Assembly (NCBI GenBank): GCA_963715825.1
Contig: CAVQSI010000038.1
Coordinates: forward strand, 4,756 to 68,755
Length of the DNA: 64,000 nt
DNA from: Sva-07 sp963715825
Lineage (GTDB): Bacteria; Actinomycetota; Acidimicrobiia; Acidimicrobiales; Ilumatobacteraceae
Direction of reading: 5' to 3'
The stretch's first letter is position 1, and each line of letters opens with the position of its first letter. This document shows positions 43,033-53,648 of this stretch, piece after piece. The translations under genes and the position numbers were made by a program. The notes beneath the pieces are model-generated. The model was given only the letters and a program-made list of their open reading frames with translations, made no database searches and had not been told where the DNA came from.

Positions 43033-43502
43033 ATGGTCGATCCGGCGAGCGAAGCACCTGCGTGTTCGATCCAGCGCAGCCTCGACGTCCTCGGCGACCG
43101 CTGGACGATCCTCATCATGCGCGATGCGTTCCGCGGTATCCGCCGGTTCGACGATCTGCGGCGTGATCTGGGGATCGCCCGACCGGTGCTCGCCGAGCGG
43201 TTGAAGCGCCTCGTCGACGCCGGCGTGCTCGAACGGCGCCGCTACTGCGAGCATCCCCCGCGCGACGAGTACCGCCTCACGCCGATGGGTGCGGCGCTGT
43301 CGCCCACGCTCGTGGCGCTGATGCGCTGGGGCGACGACTGGCTGTCCGACGACGGACCGCCGACGACCCTGATCCACGAGGCCTGCGGCGAACCGCTCGA
43401 CCAGGCGTTCGTCTGCTGGCACTGCAACGAGACCTTCGGCAGCGGCGCCATCGCCAGCCGCCCCGGCCATGTCGGCCGGTCCACCACGACGCGAGGATCC
43501 GC

Positions 43503-43506
<4 letters not shown>
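43033..43506 (+). CDS. HxlR-family transcriptional regulator, coupled to fbiC
   Basis: 157 residues. HxlR winged helix: CSIQRSLDVLGDRWTILIMRDAFRG, then RRFDDLRRDLGIARPVLAERLKRLVDAGVLERRRY and DEYRLTPMGAAL. The Cys near the N-terminus (PACSIQ) is the conserved redox-type Cys. A non-standard C-terminal extension contains CxxC (FVCWHCNETF). The stop overlaps the fbiC ATG by 4 bp (ATGA), so this regulator is translationally coupled to F420 biosynthesis. What ligand or stress it senses is unknown. Confidence 0.9.
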
Positions 43507-45875
<2,369 letters not shown>

Positions 45876-45879
45876 CGTC

Positions 45880-46365
45880 TCAGCCGATCGAGCCGATCAC
45901 GGCGAGCGTTTCGAGCGCGGCCAGCGCGGCCTGGGCGCCCTTGTTGCCGTCGTCGTCACCGGAGCGCACGAGCGCCTGAGCCTCGTCGTCGACGGTGAGG
46001 ATGCCGTTGGTGATCACGACGGACGAGTCGAGCGACAGGCGCATCAGGCCGGCAGCGCTCGCGTCGGACACCACCTCGAAGTGGTAGGTGTCGCCGCGCA
46101 CCACCGCGCCGAGCGCAACGACGGCGTCGAAGCGGCCCGACGCGGCGACGGCCTGGGCCACCTGGGGGATCTCGAGGGCGCCGGGGACCCACCACGTGGT
46201 GATGGCATCGGCGGCAACGCCGTGGCCCGTCAGAGCGCGCCGTGCTCCCTGCTCGAGCTGCTCGACGATGCGGTCGTTGAACCGGCCGCACACGAGCGCC
46301 ACCGATCGGCCGGTGCCGTCGATGGTCGGCGCCGAGGCGTCGGCGGCGCGCAGGTTGGTGCTCAC
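45880..46365 (-). CDS. ribH: 6,7-dimethyl-8-ribityllumazine synthase
   Basis: 161 residues from GTG 46365, placed by its GTGA overlap with the ribBA stop. Motifs: ALVCGRFNDRIVEQL at the N-terminus, WVPGALEIPQVAQAV, GAVVRGDTYHFEVVSD (catalytic His) and SVVITNGILTVDDEAQA, then GNKGAQAALAALE. It condenses ribitylaminouracil with dihydroxybutanone phosphate in a shell-forming complex. Last gene of the rib operon. Confidence 0.96.
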   Translation of the reverse strand: MSTNLRAADASAPTIDGTGRSVALVCGRFNDRIVEQLEQGARRALTGHGVAADAITTWWVPGALEIPQVAQAVAASGRFDAVVALGAVVRGDTYHFEVVSDASAAGLMRLSLDSSVVITNGILTVDDEAQALVRSGDDDGNKGAQAALAALETLAVIGSIG

Positions 46366-47612
46366 GACGCCTCCCCCACCACGACGGCGCCGAGGTCGTC
46401 GGGCAGCAGGTGTCCCATCCGGTCGCGTTTCGTGCGGAGGTACTGCGCGGACTCTGGGTGGACCGGCAGGTGGAGCCCGACGCGTTCGGTGATCGTGAGC
46501 CCGAACCCTTCGAGGCCCCGATACTTGGCCGGATTGTTGGTGAGCAGCCGGAGCTTGCGCACCCCGAGGTCGGCGAGGATCTGCGCGCCGATGCCGTACT
46601 CGCGGGTGTCGACCGGCAGGCCGAGTTCGAGGTTGGCATCGACGGTGTCGAGCCCGGCGTCCTGCAGTTCGTAGGCGCGCAGCTTGTGGCTCAACCCGAT
46701 GCCCCGACCCTCGTGACCGCGCAGGTACACGACCACGCCACGCCCGGCCTCTCCCACCAGGCGCATCGACTCGCGCAGCTGCGGACCGCAGTCGCACTTC
46801 TGGCTGCCGAACACGTCACCGGTCAGACATTCGCTGTGCACCCGCACGAGCACGGGTTCGTCACCGGCCACGTCGCCGACGACGAACGCGAGGTGGGTCT
46901 CGCCGTCGAGCGCGCTCTCGTAGGAGTGGCAGCGGAACTCGCCCCACTCGGTCGGCAGCCGGGCATCGGCGGTCTGGGCGACGAGCTTCTCGTGGCGATG
47001 CCGGTAACGAACGAGGTCGGCGATCGAGACGAAGACGAGTCCGTGCTCGTCGGCGAACTGGCGCAGATCGGCGCCGCGCGCCATGTCGCCGCCGTCGAGC
47101 ACGAGCTCGCAGAGCACGCCGGCAGGGGCGCGGCCGGCGAGTCGAGCAAGATCGACCGCGGCTTCGGTGTGACCGACGCGCTTCAGCACGCCCCCGGGTC
47201 GGGCGCGCAGCGGGAAGATGTGGCCCGGCCGGTTGAACGAACGCTTCGCAACGCCGGCGTCGGCGAGCGCCCGCAGGGTCGCCGCCCGATCGGCAGCGGA
47301 GATGCCGGTCGTCGTGCCCTCGGCGAGGTCGACGGTGATGGTGAACGCGGTGCCGTGCGACTCGGTGTTCTGGTTGGCCACGACCATCGGGGTCAGGTCG
47401 AGGTCGTCGCAGCGCTCGCCGGTCAGGCCGACACAGATCACGCCGGAGGTGTGCCGCACGAAGAACGCAATCGTCTCGGGCGTGGCGGCGTCGGCGGCCA
47501 TGATCAGGTCGCCTTCGTTCTCGCGGTCCTCGTCGTCGGCGACGACGACGATCTCGCCGCGGGCGATCGCTGCGATCGCGTCCTCGATCGGGTCGAACAA
47601 CGTGGTGGTCAT
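46362..47612 (-). CDS. ribBA: Bifunctional 3,4-dihydroxy-2-butanone-4-phosphate synthase / GTP cyclohydrolase II
   Basis: 416 residues. RibB half (1 to about 200): VVADDEDRENEGDLIMAAD, HTSGVICVGLTGERCDDL, FNRPGHIFPLRARPGGVLKR and VGHTEAAVDLARLAG. RibA half: VRVHSECLTGDVFGSQKCDCG (zinc Cys cluster), YLRGHEGRGIGLSHKLRAY and TREYGIGAQILADLG, NNPAKYRGL. It supplies both branches of riboflavin synthesis. ATGA overlap with the upstream ribE stop and GTGA overlap with ribH indicate coupled translation. Confidence 0.97.
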   Translation of the reverse strand: MTTTLFDPIEDAIAAIARGEIVVVADDEDRENEGDLIMAADAATPETIAFFVRHTSGVICVGLTGERCDDLDLTPMVVANQNTESHGTAFTITVDLAEGTTTGISAADRAATLRALADAGVAKRSFNRPGHIFPLRARPGGVLKRVGHTEAAVDLARLAGRAPAGVLCELVLDGGDMARGADLRQFADEHGLVFVSIADLVRYRHRHEKLVAQTADARLPTEWGEFRCHSYESALDGETHLAFVVGDVAGDEPVLVRVHSECLTGDVFGSQKCDCGPQLRESMRLVGEAGRGVVVYLRGHEGRGIGLSHKLRAYELQDAGLDTVDANLELGLPVDTREYGIGAQILADLGVRKLRLLTNNPAKYRGLEGFGLTITERVGLHLPVHPESAQYLRTKRDRMGHLLPDDLGAVVVGEAS

Positions 47613-48199
47613 GCTGGTGCTCCGTCTGCTGGTGGGAGGTACGCCGTCACGAGTCGTTCGACGTACTTGGCCATCACGTCGACCTCGAGGTTGACGAGGT
47701 CGCCTGGGCGTTTGGCGCCGAGCGTGGTGACGTCGGCGGTGTGCGGGATGATGGCCACGGTGAAGCCGTCGTCGAGCGTGTGAACGATCGTGAGGCTCAC
47801 CCCGTCGACGGTCACCGACCCCTTCTCGACCAGATAGCGCAGCAAGCCGCGGGGGACGCGCACTCGCAGGTCGGGGACCGGGGTGACGACCTCGCCGACG
47901 GCGTCGACGTGGCCCTGTACGACGTGGCCGCCGAGGCGGTCGGACGCCCGCACGGCTCGTTCCAAGTTGACGCCGTCGCCGTCGCTGAGCCGTGCGAGGC
48001 TGGTACGCGAGATCGTCTCGTCGGAGACGTCCGCTTCCCACCACCCGTCGCCGTACTCGACAACGGTCAGACAGCAGCCATTCACGGCGATGGACTCACC
48101 GATCTCGACGCCGTCGATGACGCGTGTGGCGGCGATGCGCAGACGGCCGTCGCGCAGTGATTCCAGTCGGCCGAGTTCTTCGACGATTCCGGTGAACAT
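47609..48199 (-). CDS. ribE: Riboflavin synthase alpha chain
   Basis: 196 residues with two lumazine-binding repeats. It starts with the invariant MFTGIVEELG; SIAVNGCCLTVV closes repeat 1 and GSVTVDGVSLTIV is its counterpart in repeat 2; GHVVQGHVDAVG links them. It dismutates two lumazines to riboflavin plus ribitylaminouracil. Its ATG shares one base with the ribD stop (TGATG). Also called ribC in some genomes. Confidence 0.96.
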   Translation of the reverse strand: MFTGIVEELGRLESLRDGRLRIAATRVIDGVEIGESIAVNGCCLTVVEYGDGWWEADVSDETISRTSLARLSDGDGVNLERAVRASDRLGGHVVQGHVDAVGEVVTPVPDLRVRVPRGLLRYLVEKGSVTVDGVSLTIVHTLDDGFTVAIIPHTADVTTLGAKRPGDLVNLEVDVMAKYVERLVTAYLPPADGAPA

Positions 48200-49215
48200 C
48201 AGATTCCTTCGTGCACTGGTTGGTGGTGGGGTTCGGGCAGGGGAATGATCTCGAGTCGCACGTCGTCACCGACGCGCTCGACGCGGTCGAAGCGACCTCG
48301 CCAGACGTCGTCGATCGTCGGTGCGGTGGCGCCGGCGATGGCGGGGGTGGCGTCGGTGCCGGCGAACAGCGCCGGCGCGACGTAGAGCACATAGCGGTCG
48401 ACGAGACCGGCGGCGTGGAACGACCCGATCACCCGGGCACCACCCTCGACCATCAGCTGCACGATGCCGCGTCGGCCGAGTTCGTGGAGCAGGTCGTCGA
48501 GACCGCCGCTCCATTCGAGGCAGGGGTGCACCTTCGCGTCGGGCGGCGCCGAGCCGAGGACCACGCGCAGCGGGTCGTCGCCGGCCACGTGACGCACGGT
48601 GAGCGACGGGTCGTCGGCGCGGACCGTGCCCGCACCGACGAGGATCGCGTCGCTCTCGGCGCGCAGTCGGTGGGCGTCGCGTCGGGCCGCCTCGCCGGTG
48701 ATCCACTGCGAGGTCCCATCGGGCGCGGCCGTGCCGCCATCGGCGGTGGTGGCGAGCTTGCACAGCACGTACGGCCGACCGGTTCGGCGATGGTGCAGGT
48801 ACGGGGCGAGTTGCGCTTCCACCTCGGCCCTCAACACGTCGACGTCCACGACGATCCCCGCACGGCGGAGGGCGTCGAGGCCGGTGCCGGCGACGCGTTC
48901 GTCGGGGTCGGTGATGCCCACCACCACCCGGGCGATGCCGGCCGCGATGATCGCCTCGGTGCACGGTGGCGTGCGCCCGTGATGCGAGCACGGCTCGAGC
49001 GTGCACACGAGCGTGGCGCCACGCGCGGCGCCACCGGCATGGTCGAGGGCGACGATCTCGGCGTGGCGTCCGCCGGGCGGCTCGGTGGCGCCCGTGGCGA
49101 CGAGCGTCCCGTCGGGCGACAGCAGCGCAGCGCCCACCCACGGGTTCGGCGACGTGCGCGCACGGACCACGGCCGCCGCCGTGATCGCCGCGCTCATCGC
49201 TGTCGTGTCGTCCAT
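48199..49215 (-). CDS. ribD: Bifunctional diaminohydroxyphosphoribosylaminopyrimidine deaminase / 5-amino-6-(5-phosphoribosylamino)uracil reductase
   Basis: 338 residues. N-terminal deaminase: zinc motif RHAEIVALDHAG and TLEPCSHHGRTPPCTEAI. C-terminal reductase: RPYVLCKLATTADG, SQWITGEAARRDAHRLRAESDAILVGAGT and LMVEGGARVIGSF. First gene of the rib operon, 93 nt downstream of an FMN riboswitch. ATG 49215 has GGAG directly abutting it, and a second ATG six codons later (49197) is a possible alternative. The large open frame upstream lies within the riboswitch and is rejected. Confidence 0.94.
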   Translation of the reverse strand: MDDTTAMSAAITAAAVVRARTSPNPWVGAALLSPDGTLVATGATEPPGGRHAEIVALDHAGGAARGATLVCTLEPCSHHGRTPPCTEAIIAAGIARVVVGITDPDERVAGTGLDALRRAGIVVDVDVLRAEVEAQLAPYLHHRRTGRPYVLCKLATTADGGTAAPDGTSQWITGEAARRDAHRLRAESDAILVGAGTVRADDPSLTVRHVAGDDPLRVVLGSAPPDAKVHPCLEWSGGLDDLLHELGRRGIVQLMVEGGARVIGSFHAAGLVDRYVLYVAPALFAGTDATPAIAGATAPTIDDVWRGRFDRVERVGDDVRLEIIPLPEPHHQPVHEGI

Positions 49216-49266
49216 CTCCGTGCCGTTCCAGTCGAGCGGGAGGGCAACGGGAGCAGCACGACGATC

Positions 49267-49292
49267 ACTCGCGCCCGCTGACGGACGCGAGT
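49267..49292 (-). promoter_or_regulatory. Hairpin between FMN riboswitch and ribD (candidate expression platform)
   Basis: ACTCGCG (49267-49273) and CGCGAGT (49286-49292) form a perfect 7-bp stem. It lies in the leader between the aptamer and the ribD ribosome-binding region, and could be the switching stem. Confidence 0.4.
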
Positions 49293-49307
49293 CGACGTCG
49301 ACGCGCA

Positions 49308-49425
49308 CCTGCTCCCATCCGGACTGTGACCGTCGGCCCCGGAGTTCCACCGGATCGGCCCATCGCCGAAACGATGGGTTCGCGGGCTTTCACCGCCGGT
49401 CGGGACTTTCACCCAACCCCGCAGG
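49308..49425 (-). promoter_or_regulatory. FMN riboswitch (RFN element)
   Basis: On the minus strand the strongly conserved RFN pieces appear in order: GGGTGAAAGTCCCGACCGGC, then AGCCCGCGA, then a variable hairpin (ACCCATCG...CGATGGG), GGATCGG-like CCGATCCGGTGGAA, TCCGGGGCCGACGGTCACAG and TCCGGATGGGAG. P1 is CCTGC/GCAGG (49421-49425 with 49308-49312). Binding of FMN should switch off the ribD-ribE-ribBA-ribH operon; no U-run terminator is visible, so translational control is more likely. Confidence 0.95.
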
Positions 49426-49596
49426 TATTCAGTTGTGTGCACGACGCTAGCGGCGTGATCCGACGAGGCACTGATCGAGCCCGCCGCCGGTGGTGACCAG
49501 TCCGGTGTGTCAGCCGTCAACGGAGTGTTGCGTCCTGGTGCTTGCTCGACGCCACCGCGTGTGCCAGTGTCCGCCCGTGATCACAGGGGCACGGGC

Positions 49597-51678
49597 GTGC
49601 TGATCGGCACCGTCGAAGCGACGATCGCGGTGCTCCTCGCCATCGTCGTGCTCGGGCCGATCCTGGCCGAGCGCTTCCGGATCCCCGGCATCGTCGGGCT
49701 GATCGCGGGCGGGATGCTCTTCGGTCCGTTCGTGATCGATTGGCTGGCGTCGGGCGGGCTGGTCGACGATCTCGGAGCGATCGGGATCCTGTACCTGATG
49801 TTCCTGGCCGGGTTGTCGTTCGACATCAAGGCGTTCAACGACAACCGCCGAATGGCGATCACGTTCGGCCTGCTCGGCTTCTTCATCCCGTTCCTGCTCA
49901 GTGTGTTCGTCGTCGACCAGTCCGACGACATCGAGACGCTCGGGGCGCTGCTCATCGGCGCGATGTGGGCCTCGAACACGCTGGTCGCCTACTCCGAGGT
50001 CCAGTCGGCCGGCCTGCAGAACACCCGGTCGGTCGGCGCCGCCGTGTCGGCCGGTGTCGTCGCCGACCTGATGTCGCTGACCGTCCTGGCCTTCGCCACG
50101 GCGACGGCGGTGATCGAGATCGATCCCCTCGATGTGCCGTTCGGCAGCGACGTCGCCGAGCGGCTCGTCCCCGAAGGGGTCCAGGCGACGACACCCGATC
50201 CGACGCTGTCGCTCTGGATCGGGCTCCCGCTGCTCGTGTTCGTGTGTCTGTGGGTGCTGCCGCGCGTGGCGAACTGGTTCTTCGTCCGCGTTGGCCGGAC
50301 CCGTCCTCAGCGTTTCGTGTTCACGTTGGCGCTGATGGCCCTCGGTGCCACCGTCGCCCTGCTCGGCGGGATGGAGGGACTGATCGGCGCGTTCCTGGCC
50401 GGGCTCGGGCTCAACCGACTCATCCCCGCTCGCGGACCGTTGATGGAACGCCTGGACTTCGTCGGAACCACGCTCTTCATCCCGGTGTTCCTGATCTCGA
50501 TCGGGCTCAACATCGACCCGGCGGTACTCATCGATCCGCAGACGATCGGACTCGGCCTGCTGTTCACCGGCTTCGTGCTCGTCGGCAAGACAACGTCGGC
50601 CGTGATCGCCGGAAAGATCTTCGGGCTGTCGCGCGACGAAGTCGGACTCATGTCGTCGCTGTCGTTCGGGCAGGCCGCGTCGACGCTCGCGATCGCACAG
50701 GTCGGCCTGACGCTCGGCATGTTCGAACAGAACGTGGTCAACTCCGCCGTGCTGGCCATCGTGATCACCGCCTTCATCACGTCGTACGCGACACGGTTCT
50801 TCGCGTCGCGAGTGCCCCCCGTGGTCGTCGATCGCCCGCCGATCGGCCAGCAGGTACTCCTCGACGCTCGCAACGGCACCTCGGACCTTTCCTGCCTCGT
50901 CGCGTTCGCGGGCGCGCTCGCACGCTTCGACGACGGGCTGGTGGTCCCGTACGGCGTGACCGGCGAATCATCACGGTCCGATGTTCGAGCAGCCGTCGAC
51001 CGCGCCGCGGCACAAGCCGCCGCCGACGGGCTCGATGGCGACGGCATGTTGCGCGTCGGCGACTCGTTCACGAGTGCGACGATCAACCTCGTCACCGAAC
51101 TCGACGCGTCGTTGGTGCTGCTCGCCTGGGACGGCCCCAAGTGGGCCGCGGATTACGTCTTCGGCAATGACATCGACGGCGTCGGCCAGGCCTCACCCGT
51201 TCCGACGATCGCCGCCCATCTCGTTCGCCCGTGGCAACGCATCATCGTCAAACTCGGCGAACCGCGAACCGCGTGGCAGCGCGAGGACGTGGAGTTGACC
51301 GCAGATGTCGTTCGGCACCTCTGCGACGGAACCGACCTCGACCTCGTCGTGCTGTGCGACGACGAGTCCACCGCAGCGGTGTTCGAGCAGGGCGACCATC
51401 GCGACCGCGACCGGGACCGCGACCGCGACCGCGTCATCGTCGTCACCGACCAGGCACGGCAGGACGACGTGATGAACCGGGTCGAACCGACCGATCTGGT
51501 GATCGTGGCGGCCCACATCGTGTACGACATGCCCCCGTGGCGCCTGCGTCGACTCGTGCGCCGACTTCACGACACGAACCTCGCAGTGGTCGGGGGCCCC
51601 CACCGCCTGACGATCTCGCAGGGCGTCACCACGCGCCCGCTGTCGATGGCGATTTCGCCTCGTATCCCCACCGGCTGA
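49597..51678 (+). CDS. CPA2-family cation:proton antiporter (Kef/NapA-like) with cytoplasmic domain
   Basis: 693 residues from GTG 49597, chosen because AGGGG lies 7 nt upstream and the first membrane helix follows at once (TVEATIAVLLAIVVLG). About 12 membrane segments to residue about 410 with FRIPGIVGLIAGGMLFGP, GAFLAGLGLNRLIPARGPL and the later QAASTLAIAQVGLTLG. The C-terminal about 270 residues are cytoplasmic, possibly USP-like (VVIGGPHRLTIS-type end is VVGGPHRLTIS). A pure DR dipeptide repeat (HRDRDRDRDRDRDR) encoded at about 51397-51432 interrupts it. Ion specificity is not resolved. Confidence 0.88.
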   Translation: MLIGTVEATIAVLLAIVVLGPILAERFRIPGIVGLIAGGMLFGPFVIDWLASGGLVDDLGAIGILYLMFLAGLSFDIKAFNDNRRMAITFGLLGFFIPFLLSVFVVDQSDDIETLGALLIGAMWASNTLVAYSEVQSAGLQNTRSVGAAVSAGVVADLMSLTVLAFATATAVIEIDPLDVPFGSDVAERLVPEGVQATTPDPTLSLWIGLPLLVFVCLWVLPRVANWFFVRVGRTRPQRFVFTLALMALGATVALLGGMEGLIGAFLAGLGLNRLIPARGPLMERLDFVGTTLFIPVFLISIGLNIDPAVLIDPQTIGLGLLFTGFVLVGKTTSAVIAGKIFGLSRDEVGLMSSLSFGQAASTLAIAQVGLTLGMFEQNVVNSAVLAIVITAFITSYATRFFASRVPPVVVDRPPIGQQVLLDARNGTSDLSCLVAFAGALARFDDGLVVPYGVTGESSRSDVRAAVDRAAAQAAADGLDGDGMLRVGDSFTSATINLVTELDASLVLLAWDGPKWAADYVFGNDIDGVGQASPVPTIAAHLVRPWQRIIVKLGEPRTAWQREDVELTADVVRHLCDGTDLDLVVLCDDESTAAVFEQGDHRDRDRDRDRDRVIVVTDQARQDDVMNRVEPTDLVIVAAHIVYDMPPWRLRRLVRRLHDTNLAVVGGPHRLTISQGVTTRPLSMAISPRIPTG

Positions 51679-51691
51679 TCGCCGCGTCGTC

Positions 51692-52349
51692 TCAGTCGAG
51701 GCGGGTGAGCCCATCGAGGATGAGGTCGAGCACGAGCTCGAAGCTGCTGGCGGTGTCGCCATCGAGGTGCTGCTGGACGTGGGCGATCGTGTGCGGGTGA
51801 TCGTCGGCCGAGATGCCGTCGATGAACGATCCGGGCGAGCGCGTCGGCGTCGCCGTCAGGCGGCAGGACGTAGGCCATCGCCTGTTCCTGGAGGGTGTAG
51901 CCGATCACGTGGTTGTTGACGGCGTGGAAGGCGAGGTGTGCGACCGCAGGGGTCATGTCGGTGGCGGCGAGCGCTGCGAGGTGCTGTTCCATGTGGCTGA
52001 CCCGGGCCGGGCCCGGCATCTGCCGAAGCCACAGCCCGGCTGCCCACGGATGCCGCACGAGCGCCGCTCGGGTGTCGACGGCGAGCGTGCGCACCGCGAC
52101 GATCGGATCCGCGGCCGGATCGAGTGCCGGGATCTCGGCGGCCACTGCGTCGACCATCAACGAGAGCACCTCGGCCTTGTTGGCCACGTGGTTGTACAGC
52201 GACATCACCTCGTAGCCGAGCGAGGCGGCGAGCTTGCGCATCGACAGCGCATCGGTGCCGTGTTCGTCGGCGAAGGCGACCGCCGCAGCAACGACCGAAT
52301 CGCGGTCGAGCGGAGCGCGGTCGAGCGGCGCGCTGTTGTCGGAACTCAC
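51692..52349 (-). CDS. TetR-family regulator (TetR_C class), frameshifted near 51,830
   Basis: From GTG 52349: VVAAAVAFADEHGTDALSMRKLAASLGYEVMSLYNHV is the HTH with the Tet-type MSLYNHV; ligand-domain helices follow (HAVNNHVIGYTLQEQ). The last about 50 residues shift to another frame (FIDGISADDHPHTIAHV and SSFELVLDLILDGLTRLD, TGA at 51692-51694). Length is one base over a multiple of three, and CCCGGATCGTTC likely carries one extra A. Divergent from the oxidoreductase through a 38-bp palindromic operator, so it probably represses both. Confidence 0.88.
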
Positions 52350-52351
52350 CC

Positions 52352-52394
52352 TTGACAACGTACACTGTACGCACTACAACGTACAGTGTACGTT
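52352..52394 (+). promoter_or_regulatory. Divergent promoter with 38-bp double TetR operator
   Basis: Two perfect 15-bp inverted arms (52357-52371 and 52380-52394) flank an 8-bp spacer, and each arm itself contains the short palindrome CGTACA-N-TGTACG. A plus-strand promoter TTGACA (52352-52357), 17 bp, TACAAC (52375-52380) lies inside. A repressor bound here would block transcription directly. Confidence 0.85.
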
Positions 52395-52414
52395 CACATC
52401 GAATCGGAGCTCCC

Positions 52415-53492
52415 ATGTCCAACACCCGCACCAACACCGCACCAGCACCCACCAACACCAGCACCAGCACCAGTGAGGCCAGCAACACACGCTCCGGCGA
52501 CGAGCAGGTCCCGACGACCATGACCGCCGTGACCGCCCGCGCCTACGGCGGCCCGGAAGTGCTCGCGGTCGAGGAGCTCCCGGTGCCGACGCCGCAGGCC
52601 GGTGAGCTGCTGGTCGAGGTGCGGGCGTCGTCGCTCAACGCGCTCGACTGGCACTTCCTCACGGGCACGCCGTATCTGGTGCGCTTGATGTTCGGGATGC
52701 GGCGCCCGAAGCGGTTCGTGCGCGGAGCCGACGTCGCCGGCGTGGTCGTCGCCGTCGGCGCTGATGTCACCCGGTTCGCGGTCGGCGACTCGGTGTTCGG
52801 TGAGGGGCCGGGTGGCGGCTGCGGCGAATACCTCGCCGTGAAGGAAGGCAACGTGGTGGCGATGCCCGATGGCGTGTCGTTCGAAGCTGCCGGCGCCACC
52901 CCGGTCGCAGGGCTGACAGCGCTGCAGGGTCTGCGCACCCACGGTGCGGTCCAGCCTGGCGAGCGGGTGCTGATCAACGGCGCGGCCGGCGGGGTGGGCA
53001 CGATGGCGGTGCAGATCGCCAAGGTGCTCGGCGCGCACGTGACGGCGGTGTGCAGCACCCGCAACGTCGAGATGGTCCGAGCGCTCGGCGCCGACGAGGT
53101 GCTCGACTACACCCGTGACGACTTCGTCGCTGGTGGTGCTCGCTTCGACGTGATGCTCGACAACGTCGGCAGCCGCACGCCCAGGGAGAACCGCAGCGTG
53201 CTGCGCGCCGGTGGCCGGTACGTCGGGGTCAGCGGACCGAAGGCGAACCGCTGGATCGACCCGCTTCCCGTACATCGCGCGGTCATGGCTGGCGTTCGCC
53301 CGGGCCGAGGCGTCGTTCCACCAGTTCACCGCCGCACCGAACGACGACGACCTCACGTTCCTCGGCGAACTGCTCGCGTCGGGCCGGCTCGTACCGCAGG
53401 TCGATCGAGTGGTCGGTCTCGACGGTGTTGCCGACGGCCTCGCCGAGATCGGAACCGGCCACGCCCGCGCCAAGATCGTCGTCGTGCCCTGA
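52415..53492 (+). CDS. NAD(P)-dependent alcohol dehydrogenase / quinone oxidoreductase-like MDR protein (frameshift near 53,270)
   Basis: From ATG 52415 with GGAG 5 nt upstream. A Thr/Ser/Asn-rich N-terminal tail of about 35 residues precedes the MDR fold: AYGGPEVLAVEELPVP, VRASSLNALDWHFLTG, GADVAGVVVAVGADVTRF, then Rossmann VLINGAAGGVGTMAVQIAK. No catalytic-zinc Cys set is visible, so it is quinone-oxidoreductase-like. The C-terminus (FARAEASFHQFTAAP, VVGLDGVADGLAEIGTGHARAK) is one frame over; CTTCCCGTAC probably has one C too many. The 35-residue tail is unusual. Confidence 0.87.
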
Positions 53493-53500
53493 ACGCCCAC

Positions 53501-53552
53501 GTTTGCGTTGCGGTTTCGGTGGACCGGATCTCCCGAAGTGCAACCCAAACGG
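53501..53552. repeat. 52-bp palindromic intergenic repeat, copy D
   Basis: Ends CGTTTGCG and CCCAAACG. Lies 9 bp after the oxidoreductase stop, followed by copy E 22 bp later. Confidence 0.8.
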
Positions 53553-53573
53553 AGACGGGGAACCACCAACCAC

Positions 53574-53625
53574 GTTTGGGTTGCGGTTCCGGTGAGCCGG
53601 GTCACCAGAAGTGCAGCGCAAACGG
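53574..53625. repeat. 52-bp palindromic intergenic repeat, copy E
   Basis: Ends CGTTTGGG and GCGCAAACG with an inner CGGTGAGCC/GGGTCACC core. Occupies the convergent gap between the oxidoreductase and the dimethylformamidase-like gene. Confidence 0.8.
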
Positions 53626-53648
53626 GATGGGACGGGGCTGGATCTGGG

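Noticed and set aside
48199..49350. Longer ribD start at 49350
   Set aside because: It would put the start inside the FMN riboswitch. ATG 49215 lies downstream of the aptamer.
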